A stretch of DNA of 64,000 nt from Allopontixanthobacter confluentis. Lineage in GTDB: Bacteria > Pseudomonadota > Alphaproteobacteria > Sphingomonadales > Sphingomonadaceae. This document shows, piece by piece, positions 1-8,589 of this stretch. The translations under genes and the position numbers were made by a program. The notes below the pieces were generated by a model that worked only from the letters and a program-made list of their open reading frames with translations, was not told where the DNA came from and did not search any database. Location of the stretch: positions 62,001-126,000 of the forward strand of contig NZ_WTYU01000002.1 in NCBI RefSeq assembly GCF_009827615.1, written 5' to 3'. The first letter of the stretch is position 1; each line of letters starts with the position of its first letter.

Positions 1-138
1 TTAAATGGGCTTCATGCCTGCCACACTGCATCTTTCGGGCAGCTGAAGCCAGTTCAGCCATGGGGATGCCGCACCCAGCCACTGTGCGCAAGTGCTTGCA
101 GTGCCTCACGATTGCCATATGCGGGGTGGGTCAGGCGG

Positions 139-1008
139 TCAGCTCCACACCGCTTCTGGCGGCAGGCTCATCAGGATCGCGTCGATATTGCCGCCGGTCT
201 TGAGACCGAACAAGGTGCCCCTGTCATACACCAGGTTGAATTCGGCATAGCGCCCACGCCACTGCAATTGCTGCAATTTGTCTGCATCGGTAAATTCACT
301 GTCCATGCGCCGGCGCACCAGTTTGGGATAAATGCCCAGAAAGGTCTGGCCCACATCCTTGGTAAAGGTGAAATTGCGTTCCCATGATGCATCATCTGTG
401 CATTCCAGATGATCATAGAAAATCCCGCCCACACCCCGGTGGCACTGGCGGTGGGGGATATAGAAATAGTCGTCAGCCCATTTCTTGAAGCGGTCGTAAT
501 AGGTGGGATTATGGCCCGCGCAGGCGGCGCGGAAGGCAGCGTGAAAATCCGCCGTATCCTCTTCGTAGGGAATGGGCGGGTTCAGATCGGCGCCCCCGCC
601 AAACCAGCTTTTGCCCGTGGTCAGGAACCGGGTGTTCATATGCACGGCTGGCACATGGGGGTTGGCCATATGTGCCACCAGGCTGATGCCCGTGGCGCAA
701 AAACCGGGGTTATCCGCGCTGGCGCCGTTTACAGAAGCAGCAAAATCCGGCGCAAAATTGCCCCTTACGGTCGAAACATTCACGCCGACCTTTTCAAACA
801 CCTTGCCTTTCATCACCGCGCGCACGCCGCCGCCGGGGTCTTCATTGCCGTCCTCCTCGCGCTGCCACGGCGTATATTCAAAGCAGGCATCGCTGCCAGC
901 TTCCCGCTCGATCTGTTCAAATTCCCGACAGATATCGGTGCGCAGGGTTTCGAACCATTCCTTTGCGCGGACGGTATGCTGAATATCAGGATGGGGGGCT
1001 TGGGTCAT
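139..1008 (-). CDS. hemF: Oxygen-dependent coproporphyrinogen III oxidase
   Basis: Converts coproporphyrinogen III to protoporphyrinogen IX with O2 in cytosolic haem synthesis. The family signatures are visible: HMNTRF near residue 124, WFGGGADLNP near 135-144, and FKKWADDYFYIPHR running into HRGVGGIFYDH near 175-200. The 289 residues fit the family length. I chose the ATG at 1008 because the longer reading starts with TTG at 1017. It is transcribed away from the phosphoesterase at 1155. Family assignment is firm; regulation is not visible. Confidence 0.96.
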   Translation of the reverse strand: MTQAPHPDIQHTVRAKEWFETLRTDICREFEQIEREAGSDACFEYTPWQREEDGNEDPGGGVRAVMKGKVFEKVGVNVSTVRGNFAPDFAASVNGASADNPGFCATGISLVAHMANPHVPAVHMNTRFLTTGKSWFGGGADLNPPIPYEEDTADFHAAFRAACAGHNPTYYDRFKKWADDYFYIPHRQCHRGVGGIFYDHLECTDDASWERNFTFTKDVGQTFLGIYPKLVRRRMDSEFTDADKLQQLQWRGRYAEFNLVYDRGTLFGLKTGGNIDAILMSLPPEAVWS

Positions 1009-1154
1009 GGTCCTCAAATCTTTTCAGGTCGGGCGCGGCGCTGGCCGCTTTGCTGGTGCAGACCCAATGCAATTTTACACAAGGACGCACTTTGACGCAG
1101 GTCAACTCTGCCTGCTGCCTTGCCAATTTGAAACCCCTGCGGCAAGTGGGGCGC

Positions 1155-1883
1155 ATGGTTCCCCTTTCGTTCGCCAATGAAGAATTTTTCCTGACAGAGG
1201 GCCGCGCTGTGTTCTGGCCGCGTGAAAATGCGCTGCTGGTGGCTGACCTGCATCTGGAAAAGGCCAGCTTTTATGCGACCCATGGCCAGATGCTGCCGCC
1301 TTATGACAGCCGTGAAACGCTGGAACGGGTCGCATTGGCGATTCGCGAAACAGGCGCACGGCGGGTGTTCACCCTGGGCGATAATTTTCATGATAATGCC
1401 GGCACCGGCAGGCTGGAGCCCCATGCCGCGGGCATGCTGGCCGCATTGACCAGGGCGACTGACTGGGTGTGGATTACCGGCAATCACGATCATGCGATGG
1501 AAGCGCAGGCCGGCGGAACGCTGGCGCATGAACTGGAAGTGGCCGGTATGGTCCTGCGCCATCAGGCCAAGGCCGGCGAAACCCGCCCCGAATTTTCCGG
1601 CCACTATCATCCGCGCCTGCACATCACTGTCCGGCAGCGCCGAATCCGGCGGCCTTGCGCGGTTGTCAGCCGGGATGCTTCGGGTTCCGGCCGCATGATC
1701 CTGCCCGCTTTCGGCGCGCTGACGGGCGGAATGGACGCGGCAGATCCGGCAATATTGAAAGCGATGCAGCCTGCCAGCACCATTCATGCCATGCTGCCGG
1801 CAGGCGGCAAACTGGTGCAGTTTTCCTTGTGGACCAGCCCCCACCCGGCCGGGGCGGCAGAGGGCGCTGCCAGCGGGGCGTAA
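1155..1883 (+). CDS. pdeM: Metallophosphoesterase, PdeM type (ligase-associated DNA damage response)
   Basis: A calcineurin-like phosphoesterase whose motifs appear in order: ADLHLEK (metal ligands D and H), LGDNFHD, TGNHDH and the late SGHYHPR. This compact arrangement matches the PdeM family, usually encoded beside a DNA-repair ligase and Lhr-type helicase; no such partners are in view. The frame is open from 963, but that upstream part is antisense to hemF, so the ATG at 1155 (MVPLSFANEEFF) is preferred. About 242 residues, probably cytosolic. The family is clear; the repair role is inherited from the family name. Confidence 0.85.
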   Translation: MVPLSFANEEFFLTEGRAVFWPRENALLVADLHLEKASFYATHGQMLPPYDSRETLERVALAIRETGARRVFTLGDNFHDNAGTGRLEPHAAGMLAALTRATDWVWITGNHDHAMEAQAGGTLAHELEVAGMVLRHQAKAGETRPEFSGHYHPRLHITVRQRRIRRPCAVVSRDASGSGRMILPAFGALTGGMDAADPAILKAMQPASTIHAMLPAGGKLVQFSLWTSPHPAGAAEGAASGA

Positions 1884-1983
1884 CCCCAATTCAACAGCGG
1901 CAGGAAATCGTGCCAAATTCCGCAGAACCCCTAGCGCTTGGGCCGATTACGCATTAAGTAGCAGCCTCGTTAGAAACAAATTC

Positions 1984-1989
1984 AGGAGA
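1984..1989 (+). promoter_or_regulatory. Shine-Dalgarno site that points to an ATA start for infC
   Basis: AGGAGA lies seven bases before an ATA codon at 1997-1999, in frame with infC. No comparable site precedes the ATG at 2021. This supports initiation at the rare ATA codon. Confidence 0.65.
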
Positions 1990-1996
1990 CTGCCCC

Positions 1997-2539
1997 ATAG
2001 CCCGTCCACCCCGGCGCTCGATGAGCCCGCCCGTAAAGAGCGGCCCGCGCTACGATAACATGATCCAGTCGGACAAGGTCCGCGTCATTGACGAAACCGG
2101 CGAAAACGTCGGCGTGATGTACACGAATGAAGCCATTGAGGCAGCAGCGATGCTGGGCCTTAACCTGGTTGAAGTTTCGCCCAACGCCGATCCGCCAGTG
2201 TGCAAATATCTCGATGTCGGCAAGCATCGCTTCGAAGCGCAGAAAAAGGCCAACGCCGCGCGCAAGACGCAGAAGACGCAGGACATTAAAGAGGTCAAGA
2301 TGCGGCCCAACATCGACACGCATGATTATGACGTGAAGATGCGCAATGTGACCAAGTTCATCGACAATGGCGACAAGGTGAAAATCACCCTGCGTTTCCG
2401 TGGACGCGAAATGGCGCATCAGGAACTGGGCATGAATCTGCTCCGCCGGGTGCAGGACGACACGGCAGAAATCGCCAAGATCGAAGCGTTCCCGCGCCTC
2501 GAAGGCCGGCAGATGCTGATGGTGCTGTCGCCTAAGTAA
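1997..2539 (+). CDS. infC: Translation initiation factor IF-3, probable ATA start
   Basis: IF-3 binds the 30S subunit, discriminates against non-canonical start codons and prevents subunit joining. The N-domain contains SGPRYDNMIQSDKVRVID and the C-domain contains the family segment KMRPNIDTHDYDVKMRN and LRFRGREM. The open frame extends eight codons upstream of the ATG at 2021 to an ATA with a good ribosome binding site, giving IARPPRRSMSPP before the conserved part. infC in other bacteria uses rare AUU-type starts so that IF-3 represses its own synthesis; ATA here would fit. Identity is certain; the start is inferred. Confidence 0.93.
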   Translation: MARPPRRSMSPPVKSGPRYDNMIQSDKVRVIDETGENVGVMYTNEAIEAAAMLGLNLVEVSPNADPPVCKYLDVGKHRFEAQKKANAARKTQKTQDIKEVKMRPNIDTHDYDVKMRNVTKFIDNGDKVKITLRFRGREMAHQELGMNLLRRVQDDTAEIAKIEAFPRLEGRQMLMVLSPK

Positions 2540-2569
2540 TCCGGAGTAATCCGGTTGAAAAATTCAGGT

Positions 2570-2602
2570 TTGAAAAGGGCGTGCCGCAAGGCGCGCCTTT
2601 TT
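2570..2602 (+). terminator. Rho-independent terminator after infC
   Basis: A GC-rich stem (AAGGGCGTGCC, loop GCAA, GGCGCGCCTT, with G-T pairing) runs into a T-tract about 30 bases past the infC stop codon. Confidence 0.8.
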
Positions 2603-2703
2603 TGCATTAACCAACGACATCCCTCTCCCCGCCCCCCTTCTGTCGCCCCATGCGTTGGCCTGCCCTGCTGGAAGGCGGTGGAGCAATCCGGCTTTCTTGT
2701 TGG

Positions 2704-2733
2704 CCCCGTGCCTCGCGGTTGCTAGGCACGGGG
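2704..2733 (+). promoter_or_regulatory. Leader stem-loop before the transporter gene
   Basis: A perfect 9-bp inverted repeat, CCCCGTGCC and GGCACGGGG around a 12-base loop, ends eight bases before the GGGGAGA ribosome binding site of the downstream transporter. There is no T-tract, so it is not an obvious terminator. A role in mRNA stability or translation is possible but unproven. Confidence 0.45.
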
Positions 2734-2754
2734 CACGGGTTGGGGAGAACACGG

Positions 2755-4167
2755 GTGACTGCACGCCGCATCGGCTTTATTTTCGGCATCTTGGCGTTTG
2801 CCATCACCCTCATTGTGCCGCCCCCTGAAGGCATGCCGCAGGCCGCGTGGCTGGTGGCCGGTCTGGTGGTGTGGATGGCCGCATGGTGGATGACCGAAGC
2901 CATCCCCCTCACCGCTACAGCGCTGTTGCCTTTCCTCGTGCTGCCATTTGCTGGCGTATTGTCCGCCAATGAGACTGCCAGTGCCTATTATTCGCCCATC
3001 CTGTTCCTAATATTGGGCGGCGCGTTCATTGCGCTGGCGATAGAGCGGACCGGCCTGCACCGGCGGCTGGCCGTATGGATTTTGAACACCATCGGTACCG
3101 GCGGCGGGCAAGCGCGGCTGCTGCTGGCTTTCATGGTGGCAGCAGCCATATTGTCGATGGTCATTTCCAACACGTCGACCACGCTGATCATGATGCCCAT
3201 GGCCATTGCCGTGCTGGCCGGCGGCGGGCTTGCCGATGACGACACCACGGGGCTGGCGGGCGCATTGCCTATGGGCATTGCCTTTGCCGCGTCGATTGGC
3301 GGGCTTGGCACCATCGTCGGATCGCCCACCAATGCCATTGCTGTCGGCCTGCTGGACAGCACCATCGGCGTGAAAATCAGCTTTGCCCAATGGAGCCTGT
3401 ATGGCCTGCCAATCGTGATCGTGGGCGTTCCGGTGGCCGCCTATATCATCAGCCGCGTGCAGAATGTGCGCGCGCATCCGTTCGATTTGTCAGCGGCGCG
3501 CGATGCCATTGCAACAGACCGCCAATGGACCACGCCGGAACGCCGGCTGGTGCCGGTGATTGCGATCACGTTTCTGCTGTGGATGACCCAGCCGCTGACC
3601 GAACCGCTGCTGCCTGAAGGATCACTGACAGACGGCACCATTGCCGTGGCCGCCGGCCTGATGCTGTTCATCCTGCCCGATGGCACCGGCAGAACCCTGC
3701 TGGTGTGGAAAGAAGCGGACCGCGCGCCATGGGGCGTCATCATGATGTTTGGCGGCGGCCTGGCACTGGCCGCGGGCATGGGCGCATCAGGCCTTGCCAC
3801 CTGGCTTGGCGATGCGCTGCTGCCGCTCAGTGCGGTACCGCTGCTGCTGGTTGCCCTCGCACTGGTGGGCATGGTCATACTGATTACCGAATTTGCCAGC
3901 AATGTTGCCACGGCCAGCGCCATCATTCCGGTGGTGGCCAGCCTGGTGGCGGTGCTGGGGGCAGACCCTATCCTGCTGGCCATGCCTGCTGCGCTGGCGG
4001 CCAGTTGGGGCTTCATGCTGCCGGCAGGTACCGGCCCCAATGCCATTGCCTGGGCCACTGGCAGAATTGCCCTTCCCCGCATGGTGGGCGCAGGCCTTGT
4101 TCTGGACGTGATCGGGGTGTTTCTGATTGTCGCAATCGTGTGGATAGTCGCCCTTCTGGCTGGTTGA
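2755..4167 (+). CDS. SLC13/DASS-family anion (dicarboxylate/citrate) transporter
   Basis: An inner-membrane carrier of about 470 residues made of repeated hydrophobic helices. The two DASS-type substrate loops are visible: ISNTSTTLIMMP in the first half and TEFASNVATAS in the second, each with the Ser/Asn-Thr signature used for Na+ and carboxylate binding. SPTNAIAVG and GTGPNAIA are repeat partners. I chose GTG 2755 (TARRIGF) because GGGGAGA lies at 2742-2747, although the frame stays open to 2650. Substrate is not determined; C4-dicarboxylates, citrate or sulfate are all seen in the family. Confidence 0.85.
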   Translation: MTARRIGFIFGILAFAITLIVPPPEGMPQAAWLVAGLVVWMAAWWMTEAIPLTATALLPFLVLPFAGVLSANETASAYYSPILFLILGGAFIALAIERTGLHRRLAVWILNTIGTGGGQARLLLAFMVAAAILSMVISNTSTTLIMMPMAIAVLAGGGLADDDTTGLAGALPMGIAFAASIGGLGTIVGSPTNAIAVGLLDSTIGVKISFAQWSLYGLPIVIVGVPVAAYIISRVQNVRAHPFDLSAARDAIATDRQWTTPERRLVPVIAITFLLWMTQPLTEPLLPEGSLTDGTIAVAAGLMLFILPDGTGRTLLVWKEADRAPWGVIMMFGGGLALAAGMGASGLATWLGDALLPLSAVPLLLVALALVGMVILITEFASNVATASAIIPVVASLVAVLGADPILLAMPAALAASWGFMLPAGTGPNAIAWATGRIALPRMVGAGLVLDVIGVFLIVAIVWIVALLAG

Positions 4168-4222
4168 ACAATATCGTTTCAGGCGATACTACTTGCGCAA
4201 TATTGGTCGTTGGTGGAGATGC

Positions 4223-4243
4223 GTTCCTGCGGAGGTTAGGAAC
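4223..4243 (+). promoter_or_regulatory. Leader hairpin upstream of the Cys/Met-metabolism gene
   Basis: GTTCCT and AGGAAC form a 6-bp stem around a 9-base loop, about 65 bases before the start at 4309. A later CTTCCTAGGAG segment could pair alternatively with the same arms. I could not match it to the SAM-II or SAM-V consensus, so it is only a candidate structured leader. Confidence 0.3.
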
Positions 4244-4308
4244 CCTGGCCGCCGCGCCCTCATCAGCTTCTGCCTTCCTAGGAGCGTAACACCAGGAAGA
4301 ACGCGTCC

Positions 4309-5628
4309 ATGACCGATGCAACCGATGCTGTCGAAACACCCACTCCGCGCCGTAAACCCAAGCCTGAAATCACCACCATTGCAGGCCGCCCGCTGAAACC
4401 TTCAACGCTGATGATGGGCCATGGTTATGACCCCGCCCTGTCCGAAGGATCGCTGAAAGCGCCGATTTTCCTCACCTCCACCTTCGCATTCGAAAATGCC
4501 GCTGCGGGCAAGCGCCACTTTGAAGGCATCACCGGCAAGCGCCCGGGCGGCGCGGAAGGGCTGGTCTATTCCCGCTTCAACGGTCCCAACCAGGAAATCC
4601 TCGAAGATCGCCTCGCCATCTGGGATGGGGCAGAAGATGCGCTGTCATTTTCCAGCGGGATGACTGCCATTACCGTGATGCTGCTGGCCTATTGCGAACA
4701 GGGCGATGTCATCGTCCATTCCGGCCCGCTTTACGCGGCAACCGAAGGCTTTGTAGCCAAGGTTCTGTCCAAATTCGGCATCACCTACATCGACTTCGCC
4801 GCAGGCGCGACGCGCGAGGAAATGGATGATGTGCTGGCAAGGGCCAAGGCGCAGGCAGCTGAAAACGGCGGCAAGGTTGCCATGATCTACCTCGAAAGCC
4901 CGGCCAACCCGACCAATGCGCTGGTCGATATCGAAGCCATGCACGGCGCCCGCAATGCGGCGTTTCCAGCTGACGGCCCGCCGATTGCCATCGACAACAC
5001 TTTCCTTGGCCCCCTGTGGCAGCGCCCGCTGGATAATGGCGCGGATATCGTCGTCTATTCGCTGACCAAATATGTCGGCGGCCATTCCGACCTTGTGGCA
5101 GGCAGCATAGCGGGCGCGAAAAAATGGATGGACCCGGTGCGCGCCCTGCGTAACACCATGGGCGGCATTTGCGATCCCAACACCGCATGGATGCTGCTGC
5201 GCAGCCTGGAAACGGTGGAATTGCGGATGGAACGGGCTGGCAAAAATGCGGAAAAAGTCTGCGCTTTCCTGCGTGACCACCCCAAGGTCGATGGCATTGG
5301 CTATCTCGGCTTTATTTCCGATCCGCGCCAGAAGGATATTTTCGAACGTCATTGTTCGGGCGCCGGCAGCACGTTCTCGCTGTTCATCAAGGGCGGCGAA
5401 GCAGAGGCATTCCGCTTCCTCGACAATCTGACCATTGCCAAACTGGCTGTCAGCCTGGGCGGTACGGAAACACTGGCCAGCCTGCCTGCCGCCATGACGC
5501 ATCTTTCGGTGCCGGATGAACGCAAGGCTGCGCTTGGGATTACGGATAATCTGGTGCGCATTTCCATAGGCATCGAAGACCCGGACGATCTGATTGCCGA
5601 TTTCGATCAGGCGCTTGGCAAGGTCTGA
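4309..5628 (+). CDS. Cys/Met-metabolism PLP-dependent enzyme (cystathionine gamma-synthase family)
   Basis: A cytosolic fold-type I PLP enzyme of 439 residues that makes or breaks sulfur-amino-acid side chains. The PLP lysine sits in YSLTKYVGGHSD, preceded by the cofactor-binding FSSGMTAI and the aspartate of IAIDNTFLGP. An N-terminal tail of about 25 residues rich in Pro, Arg and Lys precedes the family core. Members include cystathionine gamma-synthase, methionine gamma-lyase and O-succinylhomoserine sulfhydrylase; sequence inspection cannot separate them. AGGAAG at 4294-4299 is the ribosome binding site. The gene stands alone and ends in a strong terminator. Confidence 0.88.
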   Translation: MTDATDAVETPTPRRKPKPEITTIAGRPLKPSTLMMGHGYDPALSEGSLKAPIFLTSTFAFENAAAGKRHFEGITGKRPGGAEGLVYSRFNGPNQEILEDRLAIWDGAEDALSFSSGMTAITVMLLAYCEQGDVIVHSGPLYAATEGFVAKVLSKFGITYIDFAAGATREEMDDVLARAKAQAAENGGKVAMIYLESPANPTNALVDIEAMHGARNAAFPADGPPIAIDNTFLGPLWQRPLDNGADIVVYSLTKYVGGHSDLVAGSIAGAKKWMDPVRALRNTMGGICDPNTAWMLLRSLETVELRMERAGKNAEKVCAFLRDHPKVDGIGYLGFISDPRQKDIFERHCSGAGSTFSLFIKGGEAEAFRFLDNLTIAKLAVSLGGTETLASLPAAMTHLSVPDERKAALGITDNLVRISIGIEDPDDLIADFDQALGKV

Positions 5629-5660
5629 CCGGCTTTCCGGCTTGAAATCGCGCCTCCAAA

Positions 5661-5695
5661 ATGCACCGGCCAGCCATCTGGCCGGTGCATTTTTT
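5661..5695 (+). terminator. Strong rho-independent terminator
   Basis: A perfect 13-bp stem (ATGCACCGGCCAG, loop CCAT, CTGGCCGGTGCAT) is followed at once by five T residues. It ends the PLP-enzyme transcript and insulates the AT-rich leader of the TonB receptor. Confidence 0.93.
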
Positions 5696-5815
5696 GTTGC
5701 AAAAGCATCACAAAACCCCGCTCATAATAATATTATTTCGCCAAAGCTGTTTTTGGCATTTGAAAACATCACAAATCTTTTAGTTTTGCCGTCATTAATC
5801 TGATGGGGAAATCAA

Positions 5816-8437
5816 ATGCGTTCGTCACTCACTGCAACCTCGCGCGCCACAATCTCGCGCACTACGAGGGTTCTTGGCCTTTCTGCCTCTGCGCTGTGCC
5901 TGGTCTGGTCTTCTGCCGGTTTCGCTCAATCTGCTGAAACGCAGGAAGACACGGTTGTCACCACGGGTGATTATGCCGATACAATCGTGGTTCTGGGTTC
6001 GCGCCGGACTGACCGGACGATTGCCGACAGCCCCATCCCGATTGATGTGATTGGCGGTGAAGCGCTGCAGAATTCAGGTTCGACCGAAACCAACCGCTTG
6101 CTCAATAATCTGGTTCCTTCGTTCAACTTTCCCCAGCCATCGCTGACTGACGGCACGGATTCGCTGCGGCCTGCAACGCTGCGCGGTCTTTCGCCCGACC
6201 AGGTTCTGGTGCTGGTCAATGGCAAGCGCCGCCATATGTCTTCGCTGCTCAACCTCAACGGTTCAATCGGCCGCGGTTCGGCAGCGGTGGACATGAACAC
6301 CCTGCCATCCATCGCGATCGAACAGATCGAAGTCCTGCGTGACGGTGCATCCTCGCTTTACGGTTCTGATGCCATTGCCGGCGTGATCAACGTACAGCTG
6401 AAAAAACGCCAGGGCGGACGCGCGGTGGCAAGCTACGGCAAATATGTAACGACCCTGCGCGGTGTGGACGAAGTGGCCAGCGTGGCGCCGACCACCACCG
6501 CATCAGGCGATCCCGTCATTACCTTTACCGGCGATGATCGCGAACGCCGCGATGGTGAAACCTATACAATCGCAACCAACATCGGCCTGCCAGTGGGCGG
6601 CACCGGCTATCTGAACTTCACTGCCGAATATAAGGATCGTTCGCCAACCAACCGTTCCGGCCCGGATCTGCGGCGTCAATATAGCGGCACGGGTGATCCG
6701 CGCGAAACCACCATTTCGCGCTATTTGCACCGGTTTGGCGATGGCGAGTCCAAGGACCTCAACTTCGTCGTCAATGCCGGCGCCGACATCGGTGCGTGGG
6801 AACTTTACACCTTCGGCACATATGGCGTGCGCGATGCCAACGGCGCCGGTTTCTACCGCCGCTCGCTGGACGCGCGCAACCGCGATTATGCCAATGGCGC
6901 GCTGCCCTATTATGCCGATGGCTTCCTGCCGATCATCGTCAGTGAAATCCGCGATATTTCCGGCGCAGTCGGCATCCGCGGCGATCTGGCTGGATTCAAT
7001 ACTGATCTCTCGGTTGTCTATGGCACCAACCGACTGGATTATGATGTCGAAAACAGCTTCAACACATCGCTTGGCGGGATTGTCAGCCAGCGGCGCTTCG
7101 ATGCTGGCGGGCTGCGTTCGGGCCAGACTTCGTTCAATCTCGATTTGCAGAAAGACATCGAAATCGGTTTTGCCAAAAGCGTATCTTTCGCGTTTGGCGG
7201 GGAATATCGGGATGAAAACTACAAGATCATTCCCGGCGAATTACAGAGCTACATCAACGGACCGTTTTCGTTCACCAATGGTGCGCCGGGTGGTTCGCAG
7301 GTTTTCCCGGGCTTCCGCCCCAACAATGCGATTGATGCATCACGCGATTCCATCGCCGGATATGTCGAGCTGGATGCAGACATTACCGATGCGCTGAACA
7401 TGCAGGTTGCTGGCCGGTTCGAACATTTCTCCGACTTCGGCAATACGGTGAACGGCAAGTTTGCGGCACGCTATGAACCCATTGAAGGCATTGCCCTGCG
7501 TGGTTCGGTCTCCACCGGCTTTCGCGCACCTGGCCTTGCCCAACAGTTTTTCTCCACCACATCCACAAACAATGTCGGCGGCCAGCTGATCGAAGTAGGT
7601 ACATTCCCTGTTGCATCGCCGGTGGCAATCGCATTGGGGTCAGAGCCGCTTGATGCCGAAAAATCGCTTAACTTCGGTGGCGGTGTCGCGATCAACCTGG
7701 TCGATGGTCTCAGCCTGACAGTCGATTATTACAACATCCGCATCAAGGACCGCATTACCCTTACCGAAAACCTTCAGGGCAACGATGTCGTCTCCACCCT
7801 GACTGCCGCTGGCATCACCGGTGTCACATCGGCGCGGTTCTTCATCAACGGCATTGATACGCGCACACAGGGCATCGACATTGTCGGCAGCTACCGCGTG
7901 CCTGACTTTGGCATGGGCGATCTGCGGCTGACAGTTGGCTATAACAAGACCGATACGAAGATCATTGATCGGCGTGAATTTTCAGGCTTCACCGCGCAGC
8001 GCCTGTTTGCCCGGCAGGAATCGTTCCGCCTGACTGATGGCCAGCCGAAGGACAAGCTGAACATCGGGCTGGACTGGGATTACGGTATTTTCGGCCTGAC
8101 TGCGCGCACCAACCGCTTTGGCGATGTGTTCCTGCCATCGGGCGTTTCATCCCCGCAGCGTGATGACATTACCGTGGCAATGGGTGATGCCCCTGGTGAC
8201 ATCACTCTCAAGCCGAAATGGGTTACCGATCTGGAATTGCGGGCTAAACCGTCAGACGTCATCGAACTGGCGATTGGCGCGAACAATCTGTTCGATGTCT
8301 ATCCCGACCGCCTTCCTTTCGGTGTGGTTGATGGCGTGAATTACGGCCTCAACAATTCATTCCTGCCTTATTCCTCGCAGTCGCCTTTCGGCTTCAGCGG
8401 CCGGTTCCTGTATGCCCGTGTGGCGGTCAACTTCTGA
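5816..8437 (+). CDS. TonB-dependent outer-membrane receptor
   Basis: An 873-residue outer-membrane gated channel driven by TonB-ExbBD. It has an export signal ending near SSAGFAQ, a TonB box-like DTIVVLGSRR near residue 55, a plug domain (residues about 70-200 with LRGLSPDQVLVLVNGKRRH and the plug end IEQIEVLRDGASSLYGSDAIAGVINV), then a long beta-barrel ending in aromatic F (LYARVAVNF). The barrel end matches receptors that need the Bam signature. The substrate (siderophore, cobalamin, glycan or other) cannot be read from sequence, and no regulator or dedicated transporter lies beside it. The upstream 120 bases are unusually AT-rich. Confidence 0.93.
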   Translation: MRSSLTATSRATISRTTRVLGLSASALCLVWSSAGFAQSAETQEDTVVTTGDYADTIVVLGSRRTDRTIADSPIPIDVIGGEALQNSGSTETNRLLNNLVPSFNFPQPSLTDGTDSLRPATLRGLSPDQVLVLVNGKRRHMSSLLNLNGSIGRGSAAVDMNTLPSIAIEQIEVLRDGASSLYGSDAIAGVINVQLKKRQGGRAVASYGKYVTTLRGVDEVASVAPTTTASGDPVITFTGDDRERRDGETYTIATNIGLPVGGTGYLNFTAEYKDRSPTNRSGPDLRRQYSGTGDPRETTISRYLHRFGDGESKDLNFVVNAGADIGAWELYTFGTYGVRDANGAGFYRRSLDARNRDYANGALPYYADGFLPIIVSEIRDISGAVGIRGDLAGFNTDLSVVYGTNRLDYDVENSFNTSLGGIVSQRRFDAGGLRSGQTSFNLDLQKDIEIGFAKSVSFAFGGEYRDENYKIIPGELQSYINGPFSFTNGAPGGSQVFPGFRPNNAIDASRDSIAGYVELDADITDALNMQVAGRFEHFSDFGNTVNGKFAARYEPIEGIALRGSVSTGFRAPGLAQQFFSTTSTNNVGGQLIEVGTFPVASPVAIALGSEPLDAEKSLNFGGGVAINLVDGLSLTVDYYNIRIKDRITLTENLQGNDVVSTLTAAGITGVTSARFFINGIDTRTQGIDIVGSYRVPDFGMGDLRLTVGYNKTDTKIIDRREFSGFTAQRLFARQESFRLTDGQPKDKLNIGLDWDYGIFGLTARTNRFGDVFLPSGVSSPQRDDITVAMGDAPGDITLKPKWVTDLELRAKPSDVIELAIGANNLFDVYPDRLPFGVVDGVNYGLNNSFLPYSSQSPFGFSGRFLYARVAVNF

Positions 8438-8463
8438 TCCTGCACAGCATCAGCGCATAAGAA

Positions 8464-8497
8464 AAGGCGGCGGGGACAATGTCCCTGCCGCCTTTTT
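8464..8497 (+). terminator. Rho-independent terminator after the TonB receptor
   Basis: AAGGCGGCGGGGAC pairs with GTCCCTGCCGCCTT (one mismatch) over a 3-base loop and runs into T residues. The T-tract is the first member of the 15-bp repeat that follows. Confidence 0.88.
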
Positions 8498-8551
8498 CAT
8501 TACTGGCTTTTTCATTACTGGCTTTTTCATTACTGGCTTTTTCGTTGCGGC
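8492..8551 (+). repeat. 15-bp tandem repeat containing T-tracts
   Basis: The unit CTTTTTCATTACTGG occurs three times without change (8492-8506, 8507-8521, 8522-8536), then a diverged copy CTTTTTCGTTGCGGC. The array begins inside the terminator tail, so each copy repeats the T-tract. Replication slippage is the likely origin. Confidence 0.9.
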
Positions 8552-8589
8552 CTGTTCCTTGACGCTGCTGCGCAATGGCGGGGCTGGCC

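Noticed and set aside
1-118. Minus-strand open frame starting at ATG 118 and leaving the window
   Set aside because: Only 39 codons are visible, no ribosome binding site is seen and no motif is recognisable. It may be the start of a real gene cut by the edge, but cannot be supported.
963-1154. Longer start for the phosphoesterase from 963
   Set aside because: This part is antisense to hemF and its 5' end, is not conserved, and the family start is at 1155.
4168-4308. SAM-II riboswitch before the Cys/Met enzyme
   Set aside because: The conserved block with GCTAAA and the pseudoknot pairing is not present.
8492-8551. Repeats as a CRISPR array
   Set aside because: Units are directly adjacent without spacers, so it is a tandem repeat.
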